From positions 1 through 51,564 of the forward strand of contig CAZLJE010000035.1 in NCBI GenBank assembly GCA_964559835.1: 51,564 nucleotides of DNA. The letters are read 5' to 3'. Below the pieces are notes generated by a model, which saw nothing but the letters and a program-made list of their open reading frames with translations, made no database searches and had not been told where the DNA came from. The stretch is from DAISJI01 sp964559835. GTDB taxonomy: Bacteria; Acidobacteriota; Terriglobia; Terriglobales; Acidobacteriaceae. Within the stretch, counting starts at the first letter, position 1, and the number at the start of each line of letters is the position of its first letter. Of the stretch, positions 25,312 through 32,965 are shown piece after piece. The position numbers and the translations under genes are program-made.

Positions 25312-26718
25312 TCAGATCCCATATTTCTGCAGGCGGCGATAGAGCGCGCTGCGGCTGAGGCCAAGCGCGTCGGCCGCCTGGCTGATATTACCGCTATAAC
25401 GGGCCAGAGCCTTGCGAATCAGGAAGGCCTCGACGTCTTCGAGACTCATGTCCTCCATGCGCGGGGCAACGCCGGCTTGCGGCGGGCGCAGTCCGAGATC
25501 GGTGGCGCGTACCTGTTCGCCCTGGGCCAGAAGCACGGCGCGCTCGACGGCGTGGTCGAGTTCGCGGACGTTGCCGGGCCAGGAGTAGTCGAGGAGGGCC
25601 TGCATCGTCGCGGGCTCGAATCCGGTGAGCTGTTTGCGATAGCGCTCAGAGTAACGGCGCAGGAAGAAAGTCGCGAGCACGGGGATGTCGCTGCGGCGCT
25701 CACGCAGCGCGGGGATATGGATCTCGACCGTATTGAGGCGAAACAGCAGGTCCTCGCGGAAACGGCCGTTGAGGGCTTCCTGAGGGAGGTTCGCGTTGGT
25801 GGCGGAGATGACGCGGACGTCGACGCGGATCGTGCGCGACGAGCCGACGCGCTCCATCTCGCCGGTCTCGAGCACGCGGAGGAGCTTGGCCTGCTGTGGC
25901 ATGGGGACGTTGGCGATCTCGTCGAGGAAGATCGTGCCCTGGTGCGCCAGTTCGAAGCGTCCGACGCGGTCGGCGCGGGCGTCGGTGAAGGCGCCTTTGA
26001 CGTGGCCGAAGAGTTCGCTCTCGAAGACGCCTTCGGCAAGGCCGCCGGTGTTTACCGTCACCAGCGGACGCGAGGCGCGCGACGAGAGAGCGTGCACGGT
26101 GCGGGCAACGACTTCCTTCCCGCTGCCGTGTTCGCCGGTGATGAGGATGTTCGCGTCGGATGGCGCCACGCGGGAAATCAGGTCGAGCACTGGGCGCATG
26201 GAATCGGATTCGGCGATGAACCGCGGTACGCCTTCGGCGCGAAGGAGCTTGTTCTCGGCTTCGAGGCGCTGGCTGCGGCGAAGCGCGGTGCTGAGCTCGA
26301 TCTGTGTGCGCAGGATCGAGAGCAGGCGGGCGTTGTCCCACGGCTTCTGGATGAAGTCGCGGGCGCCACGACGCATCGCTTCGACGGCGACTTCGACGCT
26401 GCCCCACGCGGTCATGACAATGACGGGCAGAGTTGGATCGATGGCGGCGATCTGGGTCAGCAGATCCAGCCCTTCCTGTCCCGAAGTGGTGTCCCGGGTG
26501 TAGTTGAGGTCCATAAGCGCGACGTCGAAATCGGAGGTCTCGATGGCGCGAAGAGCGGCCGATGGGGACGAAGCCGTCTCGATGGAGTAGCCCTCAGGCT
26601 TCAGCAGGAGGCGCAGGGCTTCGAGCACGTCGCGCTGGTCGTCGGCGACGAGGACGCGGGCGCCGGCAGCGGGCGATTGAGTGGCGGTTGCGATCTTACC
26701 CTCCAGGACTTTTTCCAT
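25312..26718 (-). CDS. sigma-54-dependent NtrC-family response regulator
   Basis: The 468-residue protein has a receiver (20-135; acidic pair ADDQ, Asp70 in ALMDLN, Lys in QKPWD), an AAA+ domain (about 165-390) and a Fis-type helix-turn-helix at the C-terminus (GNISQAADALGLSRSALYRR). Walker A is GEHGSGKE (195-202), Walker B GTIFLDEI (261-268). The sigma-54 contact loop is GAFTDA (242-247) rather than GAFTGA; I believe this variant also occurs in related regulators, so it need not be inactive. The gene precedes the kinase and follows the ADOP/ABC cluster on the same strand. A candidate sigma-54 site lies before the adaptor gene, suggesting it controls this cluster. Confidence 0.93.
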   Translation of the reverse strand: MEKVLEGKIATATQSPAAGARVLVADDQRDVLEALRLLLKPEGYSIETASSPSAALRAIETSDFDVALMDLNYTRDTTSGQEGLDLLTQIAAIDPTLPVIVMTAWGSVEVAVEAMRRGARDFIQKPWDNARLLSILRTQIELSTALRRSQRLEAENKLLRAEGVPRFIAESDSMRPVLDLISRVAPSDANILITGEHGSGKEVVARTVHALSSRASRPLVTVNTGGLAEGVFESELFGHVKGAFTDARADRVGRFELAHQGTIFLDEIANVPMPQQAKLLRVLETGEMERVGSSRTIRVDVRVISATNANLPQEALNGRFREDLLFRLNTVEIHIPALRERRSDIPVLATFFLRRYSERYRKQLTGFEPATMQALLDYSWPGNVRELDHAVERAVLLAQGEQVRATDLGLRPPQAGVAPRMEDMSLEDVEAFLIRKALARYSGNISQAADALGLSRSALYRRLQKYGI

Positions 26719-26731
26719 CGTAAACCCTCGA

Positions 26732-26770
26732 GAAGTACCGAGTACTGAGTGCCAAGTACCGAGTACCTAG
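26732..26770. repeat. AGTACCGAGTACTGAGTGCC near-tandem repeat
   Basis: The stretch alternates AAGTACCGAGTAC and related 7-8 base words twice, with internal self-complementarity (GTAC cores). It fills the gap between the third-transcribed permease gene and the NtrC-type regulator gene. It has the same character as the repeats at 29933, 35464 and 36283. Confidence 0.5.
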
Positions 26771-26807
26771 AAAACCAAAGAACGCAAGGACCAACAACAA
26801 CCGTTCA

Positions 26808-29195
26808 CTACTCGTACCGCAGCGCGACCATCGGGTCGATGCGGGCGGCGCGGCGTGCGGGCAGCCACGAGGCCAGGAACGCGGCGACGGCCAAAATGAT
26901 CACGGCGCTGGCCATGGCCAGCGGATCGATGTCGCCAAGGCCGGCGATCTGGTGTGTCAGCGCGCGTGCCGAGGCGACGGCCGCGAAGACGCCGACGATG
27001 CTTCCAATCGCGACCAGCGTCATTCCCTCGCGGACCACCATGGCGATCACCTCGAGATGGGCGGCGCCGAGCGCCATGCGGACTCCGATCTCCCGGGTGC
27101 GCTCCGCGACGTAATAAGCGAGCAGAGCGTACAGACCGACAACGGTCAGCAGCAGCGCCGCGGAACCGAAGGCGCTCATGACGAACGCAACGAGTTGCTG
27201 GTCGCGTACGCTGTCACCGGCAAGGGTTGCAACAGGATTGACGCCGATGATCGCCTGGTCGGGGTCCGTTTCGTGGACGGCGCGGCGGACGAGCGTATCG
27301 ACATCCATGGGCGCGTTCGTGCGCACAACGAAGGACCAGCTGAAGATGCCGTTGTTGTAGCGCATGTTCGCGTCCGACATCTGCCAGACCGGGATGTAGA
27401 TGACCGACGTCTCGGGGCGTGCGAGGCCATACTCGCGCGTATTACCGACAATCCCAATGACGGCGCGTACCGGCTCCGATTTGCTCGTCGCAAGCGATGC
27501 GCCGATGCCGTTGCCCTGGGGCCAGCACTTGGAGGCGAGCCGCTCGTTTACGACGGCAATCGGGGCTGAGTCCGCATCGGTGAACACGCGTCCCTGCCTC
27601 AGCGGAATGCCCATGACGGCGAAGAAATCGGGCGTGACGGCGCGGTACTGGATGCCGCCCGTATCGCAGTCTCCGCCGCGCAGTCCGAGGTTCAGGCCGC
27701 GACGCATGGGAATGGCCGCTTCGGCCGCGGCACGCACGCCGGGAGTCGCGTCCAGATGCTCGATGGTGTCGTGCAGGAAACGCGCGACCGGAGCCGTGGT
27801 TCTGTATTTCTGCTGGCCCAGCGACATCTCTGCCGCGTAAAGGTTCTTGACGTCATATCCCGGGGAGACGGCGCGCACGCGCGCGAAGCTGCGGAGTAAA
27901 AGCGCGGAACCGGAGAGCAACACGATTGCCAGCGCGACTTCGGCCGCGACGAGGATTTTTCGGGAACGACGCTGGCCGCGTGAGGCAGTCCCGTATTTCA
28001 TCCACGCGAACGTGTCACCTCGGGAAACATGCCACGCAGGAAGTAATCCGGAGATCGCACCGGCCACGATCGCGGCCACGACGGCAAAAGCAACGACTAC
28101 AGGGTCGAGATGGACGGCGCCGACTTCAGGGAAGCGCGCGTTAATGGTGGCGTTCACGAGTTGCGTGCCCCATGCGGCAAGACCGATTCCGGCCGCGCCG
28201 CCGATCAGGTTGAGCACTACGCTCTCGGTGATTAATTGCGAAAACAGGCGCGCGCGACTGGCACCGACCGCGCTGCGCACAGCGACTTCGCGGCCGCGTC
28301 CGACGGAGCGCGCGACCAGTAGTCCGGCGACGTTCGCGGTCGCGATCATCAACACCAGAACGACGGCGCCGAAGAGGAGGAGCAGTCCGCTACGGCTGTC
28401 GGCGTGGAGGTAGGAATCGAGCGGCTGGAGCACGGCGCTCTGGCCGGGACGGTCGCTCCAGAGCGAGTGCGGATTCGCTTGGCTGAATGCCGTCGAGAGC
28501 TGCTCGATGCGTTGCTGCGCCTGGTCAATGGACAGATCGGAACGCACGCGGCCGATCATGAAGTAGTTCGAGCCGGTGTCCTGGACGTATTTGCTGATCG
28601 GTTCGGTGAACCAGACATCGGACTTCTCATAGAAACGGAATGAGGCGGGCAGCACGCCGACGACGGTGTACGAATTGCCGTTGCACTGGACCTGTTTGCC
28701 GATGGCGGCGGGATCGGATGCGAAGCGGTCGCGCCAGATGCGATAGCTGACGATGGCGGAGGCGCCGGAAGTGGCGTCGGACGGGATGAAGTCGCGCCCG
28801 AGAAACGGCTGCACGCGGAGCGTCCGGAAGAATCCGGAGGAAACGGAGTTGGACGGAACGTACTCGGGTTCCGCGCCGCCGCCGACCAGATTGCAGCCGG
28901 GGCTGTAGAACATCACGCCGGTGCTGTCGAAGACCGAATCTTGCCGGCCAAAATAATCGGACATGGGACCGTTGAGTTCGCCGAGTTCTCCGCGGTTGAA
29001 GGTCCACATAACCGTGACGAGATGCTTCGGCTCGGGGTACGGAAGAGGAGCGAGCAGGACTTGGCGGACGATGCCGCCGAACATGAGCGTCGTCGCGCCG
29101 ATGCCAAGCGCGATAGTGAGGACGGCCATCGCGGTGAAGGCCGGCGATTTCCGCAACATGCGAAACGCGAAGCGGATGTCCTGAAGCAGGTTCAT
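26808..29195 (-). CDS. ADOP-type ABC transporter permease (FtsX/MacB)
   Basis: This 795-residue permease opens with LLQDIRFAFRMLRKSPAFTA and a first membrane helix (MAVLTIALGIGATTLMF), then a MacB-like periplasmic domain, three FtsX helices with a KEVAVR-like GREVAVRSAVGASRARL element near the middle, a second periplasmic domain, and a C-terminal FtsX block with TREIGVRMALGA, ending ALRYE. The duplicated architecture matches acidobacterial duplicated orphan permeases (TIGR03434-like). ATG 29195 is chosen because family members start with this helix. It lies 22 bases after an ABC ATPase gene, so here the permease is not an orphan. Substrate unknown. Confidence 0.9.
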   Translation of the reverse strand: MNLLQDIRFAFRMLRKSPAFTAMAVLTIALGIGATTLMFGGIVRQVLLAPLPYPEPKHLVTVMWTFNRGELGELNGPMSDYFGRQDSVFDSTGVMFYSPGCNLVGGGAEPEYVPSNSVSSGFFRTLRVQPFLGRDFIPSDATSGASAIVSYRIWRDRFASDPAAIGKQVQCNGNSYTVVGVLPASFRFYEKSDVWFTEPISKYVQDTGSNYFMIGRVRSDLSIDQAQQRIEQLSTAFSQANPHSLWSDRPGQSAVLQPLDSYLHADSRSGLLLLFGAVVLVLMIATANVAGLLVARSVGRGREVAVRSAVGASRARLFSQLITESVVLNLIGGAAGIGLAAWGTQLVNATINARFPEVGAVHLDPVVVAFAVVAAIVAGAISGLLPAWHVSRGDTFAWMKYGTASRGQRRSRKILVAAEVALAIVLLSGSALLLRSFARVRAVSPGYDVKNLYAAEMSLGQQKYRTTAPVARFLHDTIEHLDATPGVRAAAEAAIPMRRGLNLGLRGGDCDTGGIQYRAVTPDFFAVMGIPLRQGRVFTDADSAPIAVVNERLASKCWPQGNGIGASLATSKSEPVRAVIGIVGNTREYGLARPETSVIYIPVWQMSDANMRYNNGIFSWSFVVRTNAPMDVDTLVRRAVHETDPDQAIIGVNPVATLAGDSVRDQQLVAFVMSAFGSAALLLTVVGLYALLAYYVAERTREIGVRMALGAAHLEVIAMVVREGMTLVAIGSIVGVFAAVASARALTHQIAGLGDIDPLAMASAVIILAVAAFLASWLPARRAARIDPMVALRYE

Positions 29196-29217
29196 AGTTA
29201 CGAGTTCCGATACCGGA

Positions 29218-29916
29218 TTAGCTGCCAACCCCGACTTGCGCCGGATTCTTGGTGTCGCTGGTGACCCAGCCGTCGAACAACTGGATGGTGCGCGAACCGT
29301 AGCTGGCATTGACCTCCGAGTGCGTCACCTGGACGATGGTCGTGCCGGCATCATTCAATCTCCGGAATAGTTCCATGATCTCTTTCGCCTGCGACGAGTG
29401 CAGGTTTCCCGTGGGCTCGTCGGCCAGCAGGAGTTTGGGGTTGCCGATGACGGCGCGCGCCACGCCCACCAGTTGCTGCTGTCCGCCGGAAAGCTGGTTG
29501 GGGTACAAGTCTTTCTTGCCCACGATCTGGAAGCGGTCGAGGATGTCGGCGACCATCGAGGCGCGCTGCTTGCGCGGTATGTCGCGATACGACAGAGGCA
29601 CGTCGAGGTTCTCGTACACGGTCAGGTTGTCGAGCAGGTGGTAGCTTTGGAAGACGAAGCCGGCGTACTTGCGCGCGATGTCGGAGCGCTTCTTTCGGTC
29701 CATCTTGTGGATGGCCTCTTCTCCGAACCAGTACTCGCCGTTCCAGCCGTCGTCGAGCATGCCGAGGATGCTGAGGAGCGTGGATTTTCCGGCTCCGGAA
29801 GGGCCCATGACAGTGATGAACTCGCCTTCGCGGATCTCGAGGTTGATGCGGCGGAGGACGTAATTCACGCCGGCAGCGGTCTTGTAAGCACGTTCTACGT
29901 TAGCTAAGCGGATCAT
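29218..29916 (-). CDS. ABC transporter ATP-binding protein (LolD/MacB type)
   Basis: A 232-residue ATPase with Walker A GPSGAGKST (38-46), Q-loop VFQSYHLLDNL, signature LSGGQQQLVGVARA, Walker B LLLADEP and H-loop QVTHSE. The residue after LSGGQQQ is Leu where most relatives have Arg, and GVARA replaces AIARA, a mild divergence. It would power the FtsX-type permease encoded 22 bases downstream. A strong hairpin separates it from the permease gene upstream. Confidence 0.93.
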   Translation of the reverse strand: MIRLANVERAYKTAAGVNYVLRRINLEIREGEFITVMGPSGAGKSTLLSILGMLDDGWNGEYWFGEEAIHKMDRKKRSDIARKYAGFVFQSYHLLDNLTVYENLDVPLSYRDIPRKQRASMVADILDRFQIVGKKDLYPNQLSGGQQQLVGVARAVIGNPKLLLADEPTGNLHSSQAKEIMELFRRLNDAGTTIVQVTHSEVNASYGSRTIQLFDGWVTSDTKNPAQVGVGS

Positions 29917-29932
29917 GAAAACCTCGGTTGTA

Positions 29933-30001
29933 GGTTGTACGTTGCAGGTTATACGTTACGGTGGCGGCAATTGTTCAACCGGCAACCTGTAACGTACAAC
30001 C
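29933..30001. repeat. hairpin-forming GGTTGTACGTTGCAGGTT repeat
   Basis: GGTTGTACGTTGCAGGTT (29933-29950) pairs with AACCTGTAACGTACAACC (29984-30001) over 18 positions with one G-U. The left arm is itself part of a run of GGTTGTA-like words (from 29926). The hairpin lies between a permease stop and the next ATPase start and could attenuate or stabilise the operon mRNA. No T-run follows, so a simple intrinsic terminator is unlikely. Confidence 0.6.
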
Positions 30002-30007
30002 GCGTTG

Positions 30008-32428
30008 TCACTCATACCTCAACGCCACCATCGGGTCGACTTTCGTCGCGCGACGCGCGGGGATGTAACAGGCCAGCGCGGTGACGCCGCAGACGACGAG
30101 CGGGACGATGCCGAAGGTCACCGCATCGTGCGTCGAAACACCGAAAACCAGTGTCGACAAATAACGCGCCAGGAACAGCGCAGCAACGAAGCCAACGGCT
30201 GCCCCGGTCAGACTCAGCGCCATGCCTTCCCCGATCACCATGCGCCAGATTTCGCCCGGTCGCGCACCCAGCGCCATACGAATGCCGAGTTCATGCTGCC
30301 GTTGCGTCACCGAGTAGGAGATCACGCCGTACAGGCCGATCGCCGCAAGCGCCAGGGCCAACGCGGCAAAGATTCCGAGCAGCACGGTAGTAAATCGTGG
30401 CTCGCGGACCGCTTCCCCGACGACGTCCTGCATCGTACGGATGTTGGATACAGGGATCGTCGGGTCGATGGACTGGATCTGCGCCTTTGCTGCGCTGACA
30501 ATCGAGACCGGGTCCGTGCTGGTGCGGGCGACAAGCGTCATAAATCCGTTCGGGAACTGCGGAATGTACCAGTACAGCATCGGCTTACGCGCCGTGGAGT
30601 CGAGCTGCGTCGACCTAACGTCACCGACAACCCCGACTACTTCAGCTTGCAACATCCCATCCCACTCCATGTGAATCGTCTTGCCGATGGGATCCTGGTT
30701 CGGCCAATACGCGTCGACAGTCGCCTTGCTAATGACGATCTTCTTGATCTTGTCCTCGCCGCGATCCTGCGACGGATCGAAGGTGCGCCCGCGCAAGATC
30801 GCGATGCCCATGGCGCGGAAGTAGTCCGGCGTGATGGCGCGCACGTCGGCGACGGGTTGTTCGCCTGGGCGAGGAGCAGGACGGTCATCGAGCGTGAACC
30901 CGGTTGCAGAACCCAGCCCGCCTAGCGGCAACCAAGAGATCGCGCCGGCTGCGGTGACGCCGGGCACGTGCTGAAGACGGGCCACGGCTTCCTGAAAGTA
31001 GTTTGCCTCCGCCGCGGGCTTGCGATACGCATCGCCGGAAACGGCTACTTGCATCGTCAGGACGCCTCGGGGCTGGAATCCGGCATCGACGTTAATCAGC
31101 CGGATGAAGCTGCGCAGCAGGATGCCGGCTCCGACTAGCAGTACCATTGCGGTAGCAGCTTCCGCGATGACCAGAACATTACGGAACCGGTGATGCCCGG
31201 GGGCGGCCGTACCTTTGCCTCCGTCCTTTAGAACTGATTGGGGGTCTGTTCGAGCGGCCCGGATCGCCGGCGCCAGTCCAAAGACAATTCCTGTCAGGAC
31301 CGAGACGGCCATCGTGAACGCGAGCACCGGCGTGTTGAGCTCGATGCTCGTGTATCCCGGAAATGCGGCAGGTGCCATGGCGATGATCGCGCGAATCGCA
31401 AAGTTGGCGAGGGCTATGCCGGCAAGACCTCCCGCCAGCGACAAAACCGTGCTTTCCGTCAGCAGTTGGCGAGCCAGGCGGGCGCGGCTCACGCCCAACG
31501 CGACGCGCACCGCGATCTCTTTCTCACGGGCAGAGGCTTTCGCCAGCATGAGGTTGGCGATGTTCGCGCACGCGATCAGCAGCACAAACGTCACCGCCGC
31601 CAGCAGAACATACAGCGCGCGTTTCAACCCGCCCACCATTTGCTCGTTGAAGGGCACCAGATTGACGCCCCATCCGGCGTCGAAGTCCACGAGTTCGGCG
31701 CGTGTGCGCGAAGAGACCAAGTCCATATCCGCCTGCGCCTGTTGCAGCGAGACGCCGGGCTTCAGCCGTCCAATCACAGTCAGGTAACGGCCACGCGCGT
31801 TGCGGGTTTCTGGGCGTACGGTGAGGGTGGTCCAAACGTCGACTTTTTCCTGGAGATCGAAATTCGGCGGCAGGACGCCCACGATCTTGTCGGAACTCCC
31901 GTTAAGGGTGAGGTTCCGCCCGATGACGCCTAGCTCGCCTCCAAACCGCCGCTGCCAGTACGAGTAGCTGAGCATCGCGACATTATCCTTGCCGGGTTGT
32001 TGCTCTTCGGGGAGGAAGATCCGCCCGAGCGCCGGGCGAGTGCCCAGCGTGGTGAACAGGGTGGGTGTGGCGATTCCGGTCACGACGCGTTCCGCTTCAC
32101 CGTTGACTTGTACGTTCAGCGGGAACGCGATGAATGCTCCCAGCTCTTCAAACGAATGGTTCTGCTCCGTCCAGCGGATGTAGTTAGCAGGGCCCGCGAC
32201 ATTGGTCTTGTTCGCGGCGTTGCCGTTGAATTTCTGCTCCCAGACCATCACCAGCCGCTGCGGATCGCGGAAGGGCGCGGATTCCAGCAGCACGGCATCG
32301 ATGACACTGAACATGGTGGTGTTCGCGCCGATACCGAGAGCCAGCGTAAGAATGGCGACGAGGGCGAAGCCGGGCGATTTCAGCAGCAGGCGGATGGCGT
32401 AACGTGCGTCTTGGAGAAGAGTATCCAT
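30008..32428 (-). CDS. ADOP-type ABC transporter permease (FtsX/MacB)
   Basis: The second long permease (806 aa) starts MDTLLQDARYAIRLLLKSPGF and has the same plan: first helix VAILTLALGIGANTTMF, periplasmic MacB-like domain, middle FtsX block with AREKEIAVRVALGVSRARL, second periplasmic domain, C-terminal block with QHELGIRMALGARPGE, ending VALRYE. ATG 32428 is chosen from the conserved start; the open frame upstream is filler. It is 34 bases downstream of the HEAT-repeat gene. The three permeases differ in sequence, so they are old paralogues rather than a recent duplication. Confidence 0.9.
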   Translation of the reverse strand: MDTLLQDARYAIRLLLKSPGFALVAILTLALGIGANTTMFSVIDAVLLESAPFRDPQRLVMVWEQKFNGNAANKTNVAGPANYIRWTEQNHSFEELGAFIAFPLNVQVNGEAERVVTGIATPTLFTTLGTRPALGRIFLPEEQQPGKDNVAMLSYSYWQRRFGGELGVIGRNLTLNGSSDKIVGVLPPNFDLQEKVDVWTTLTVRPETRNARGRYLTVIGRLKPGVSLQQAQADMDLVSSRTRAELVDFDAGWGVNLVPFNEQMVGGLKRALYVLLAAVTFVLLIACANIANLMLAKASAREKEIAVRVALGVSRARLARQLLTESTVLSLAGGLAGIALANFAIRAIIAMAPAAFPGYTSIELNTPVLAFTMAVSVLTGIVFGLAPAIRAARTDPQSVLKDGGKGTAAPGHHRFRNVLVIAEAATAMVLLVGAGILLRSFIRLINVDAGFQPRGVLTMQVAVSGDAYRKPAAEANYFQEAVARLQHVPGVTAAGAISWLPLGGLGSATGFTLDDRPAPRPGEQPVADVRAITPDYFRAMGIAILRGRTFDPSQDRGEDKIKKIVISKATVDAYWPNQDPIGKTIHMEWDGMLQAEVVGVVGDVRSTQLDSTARKPMLYWYIPQFPNGFMTLVARTSTDPVSIVSAAKAQIQSIDPTIPVSNIRTMQDVVGEAVREPRFTTVLLGIFAALALALAAIGLYGVISYSVTQRQHELGIRMALGARPGEIWRMVIGEGMALSLTGAAVGFVAALFLARYLSTLVFGVSTHDAVTFGIVPLVVCGVTALACYIPARRATKVDPMVALRYE

Positions 32429-32462
32429 ATCAGTGATCCGTACCGCATGTGGCTTGAGCGGG

Positions 32463-32954
32463 TTACTCCGGTTGCCTCGGTGTCTGCCGCGGGGAATCGG
32501 ACGTCGACGGACCGCGGGATGTGGAGTTGATCTGGCCGAGAGCAATGGCCGCGTTGCGGCGCGCGACCGCACTCGAACTGGCACGAAGAGCGGTGATCAG
32601 CGGGTCGATTGCAGGTTGGCCGAGACGCGCCAGAGCACCGGCGGCTTCTTCGCCGGGAGTGGAACGGGAACCCGTCTTGGCATCCGGCCTGTAAACGACA
32701 GGATTTGCGGGACGGTCATCGGCCAGGGCAGCGATGAGCTTTGGGATCTCCGGAACGGCGGCCGGGCCCTTCAGCCCGAGCCAGTACGCGGAAGCCGCGG
32801 CTTCGGTCGCGTTCTTCGATTGCAGCGTGCGAGCGAGGACCGACGGCGCCGCCGACGGCGAAACGCTGATGGTGGTCGTGGATGCGGCGGCGGCCAGGGA
32901 CGACAACAGCAGCATCATTACCAAATACCGAGGGCCCCTCCAGGAGAATCGCAT
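32463..32954 (-). CDS. exported HEAT-repeat protein
   Basis: A 163-residue protein with an N-terminal hydrophobic signal (YLVMMLLLSSLAAAA) and two or three HEAT-like helical hairpins (about 55-145; AASAYWLGLKGPAAVPEIPKLIAAL, then AAGALARLGQPAIDPLITAL and ARRNAAIALGQI). The tail is Ser/Pro-rich. It begins 11 bases after the stop of one ADOP gene and ends 34 bases before another, so it is a bona fide member of the cluster. HEAT repeats bind other proteins; a scaffold role in the periplasm is inferred only from context. Confidence 0.75.
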   Translation of the reverse strand: MRFSWRGPRYLVMMLLLSSLAAAASTTTISVSPSAAPSVLARTLQSKNATEAAASAYWLGLKGPAAVPEIPKLIAALADDRPANPVVYRPDAKTGSRSTPGEEAAGALARLGQPAIDPLITALRASSSAVARRNAAIALGQINSTSRGPSTSDSPRQTPRQPE

Positions 32955-32965
32955 ACCTCACTCCT

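Noticed and set aside
25141..26748. A 535-codon plus-strand frame opposite the NtrC-type regulator
   Set aside because: It is the antisense of a clear AAA+ regulator and has no recognisable domain.
26734..26760. A TGGCAC on the minus strand before the NtrC-type gene as a sigma-54 promoter
   Set aside because: The -12 position lacks the invariant GC at the required spacing, and the bases belong to the AGTACCGAGTAC repeat.
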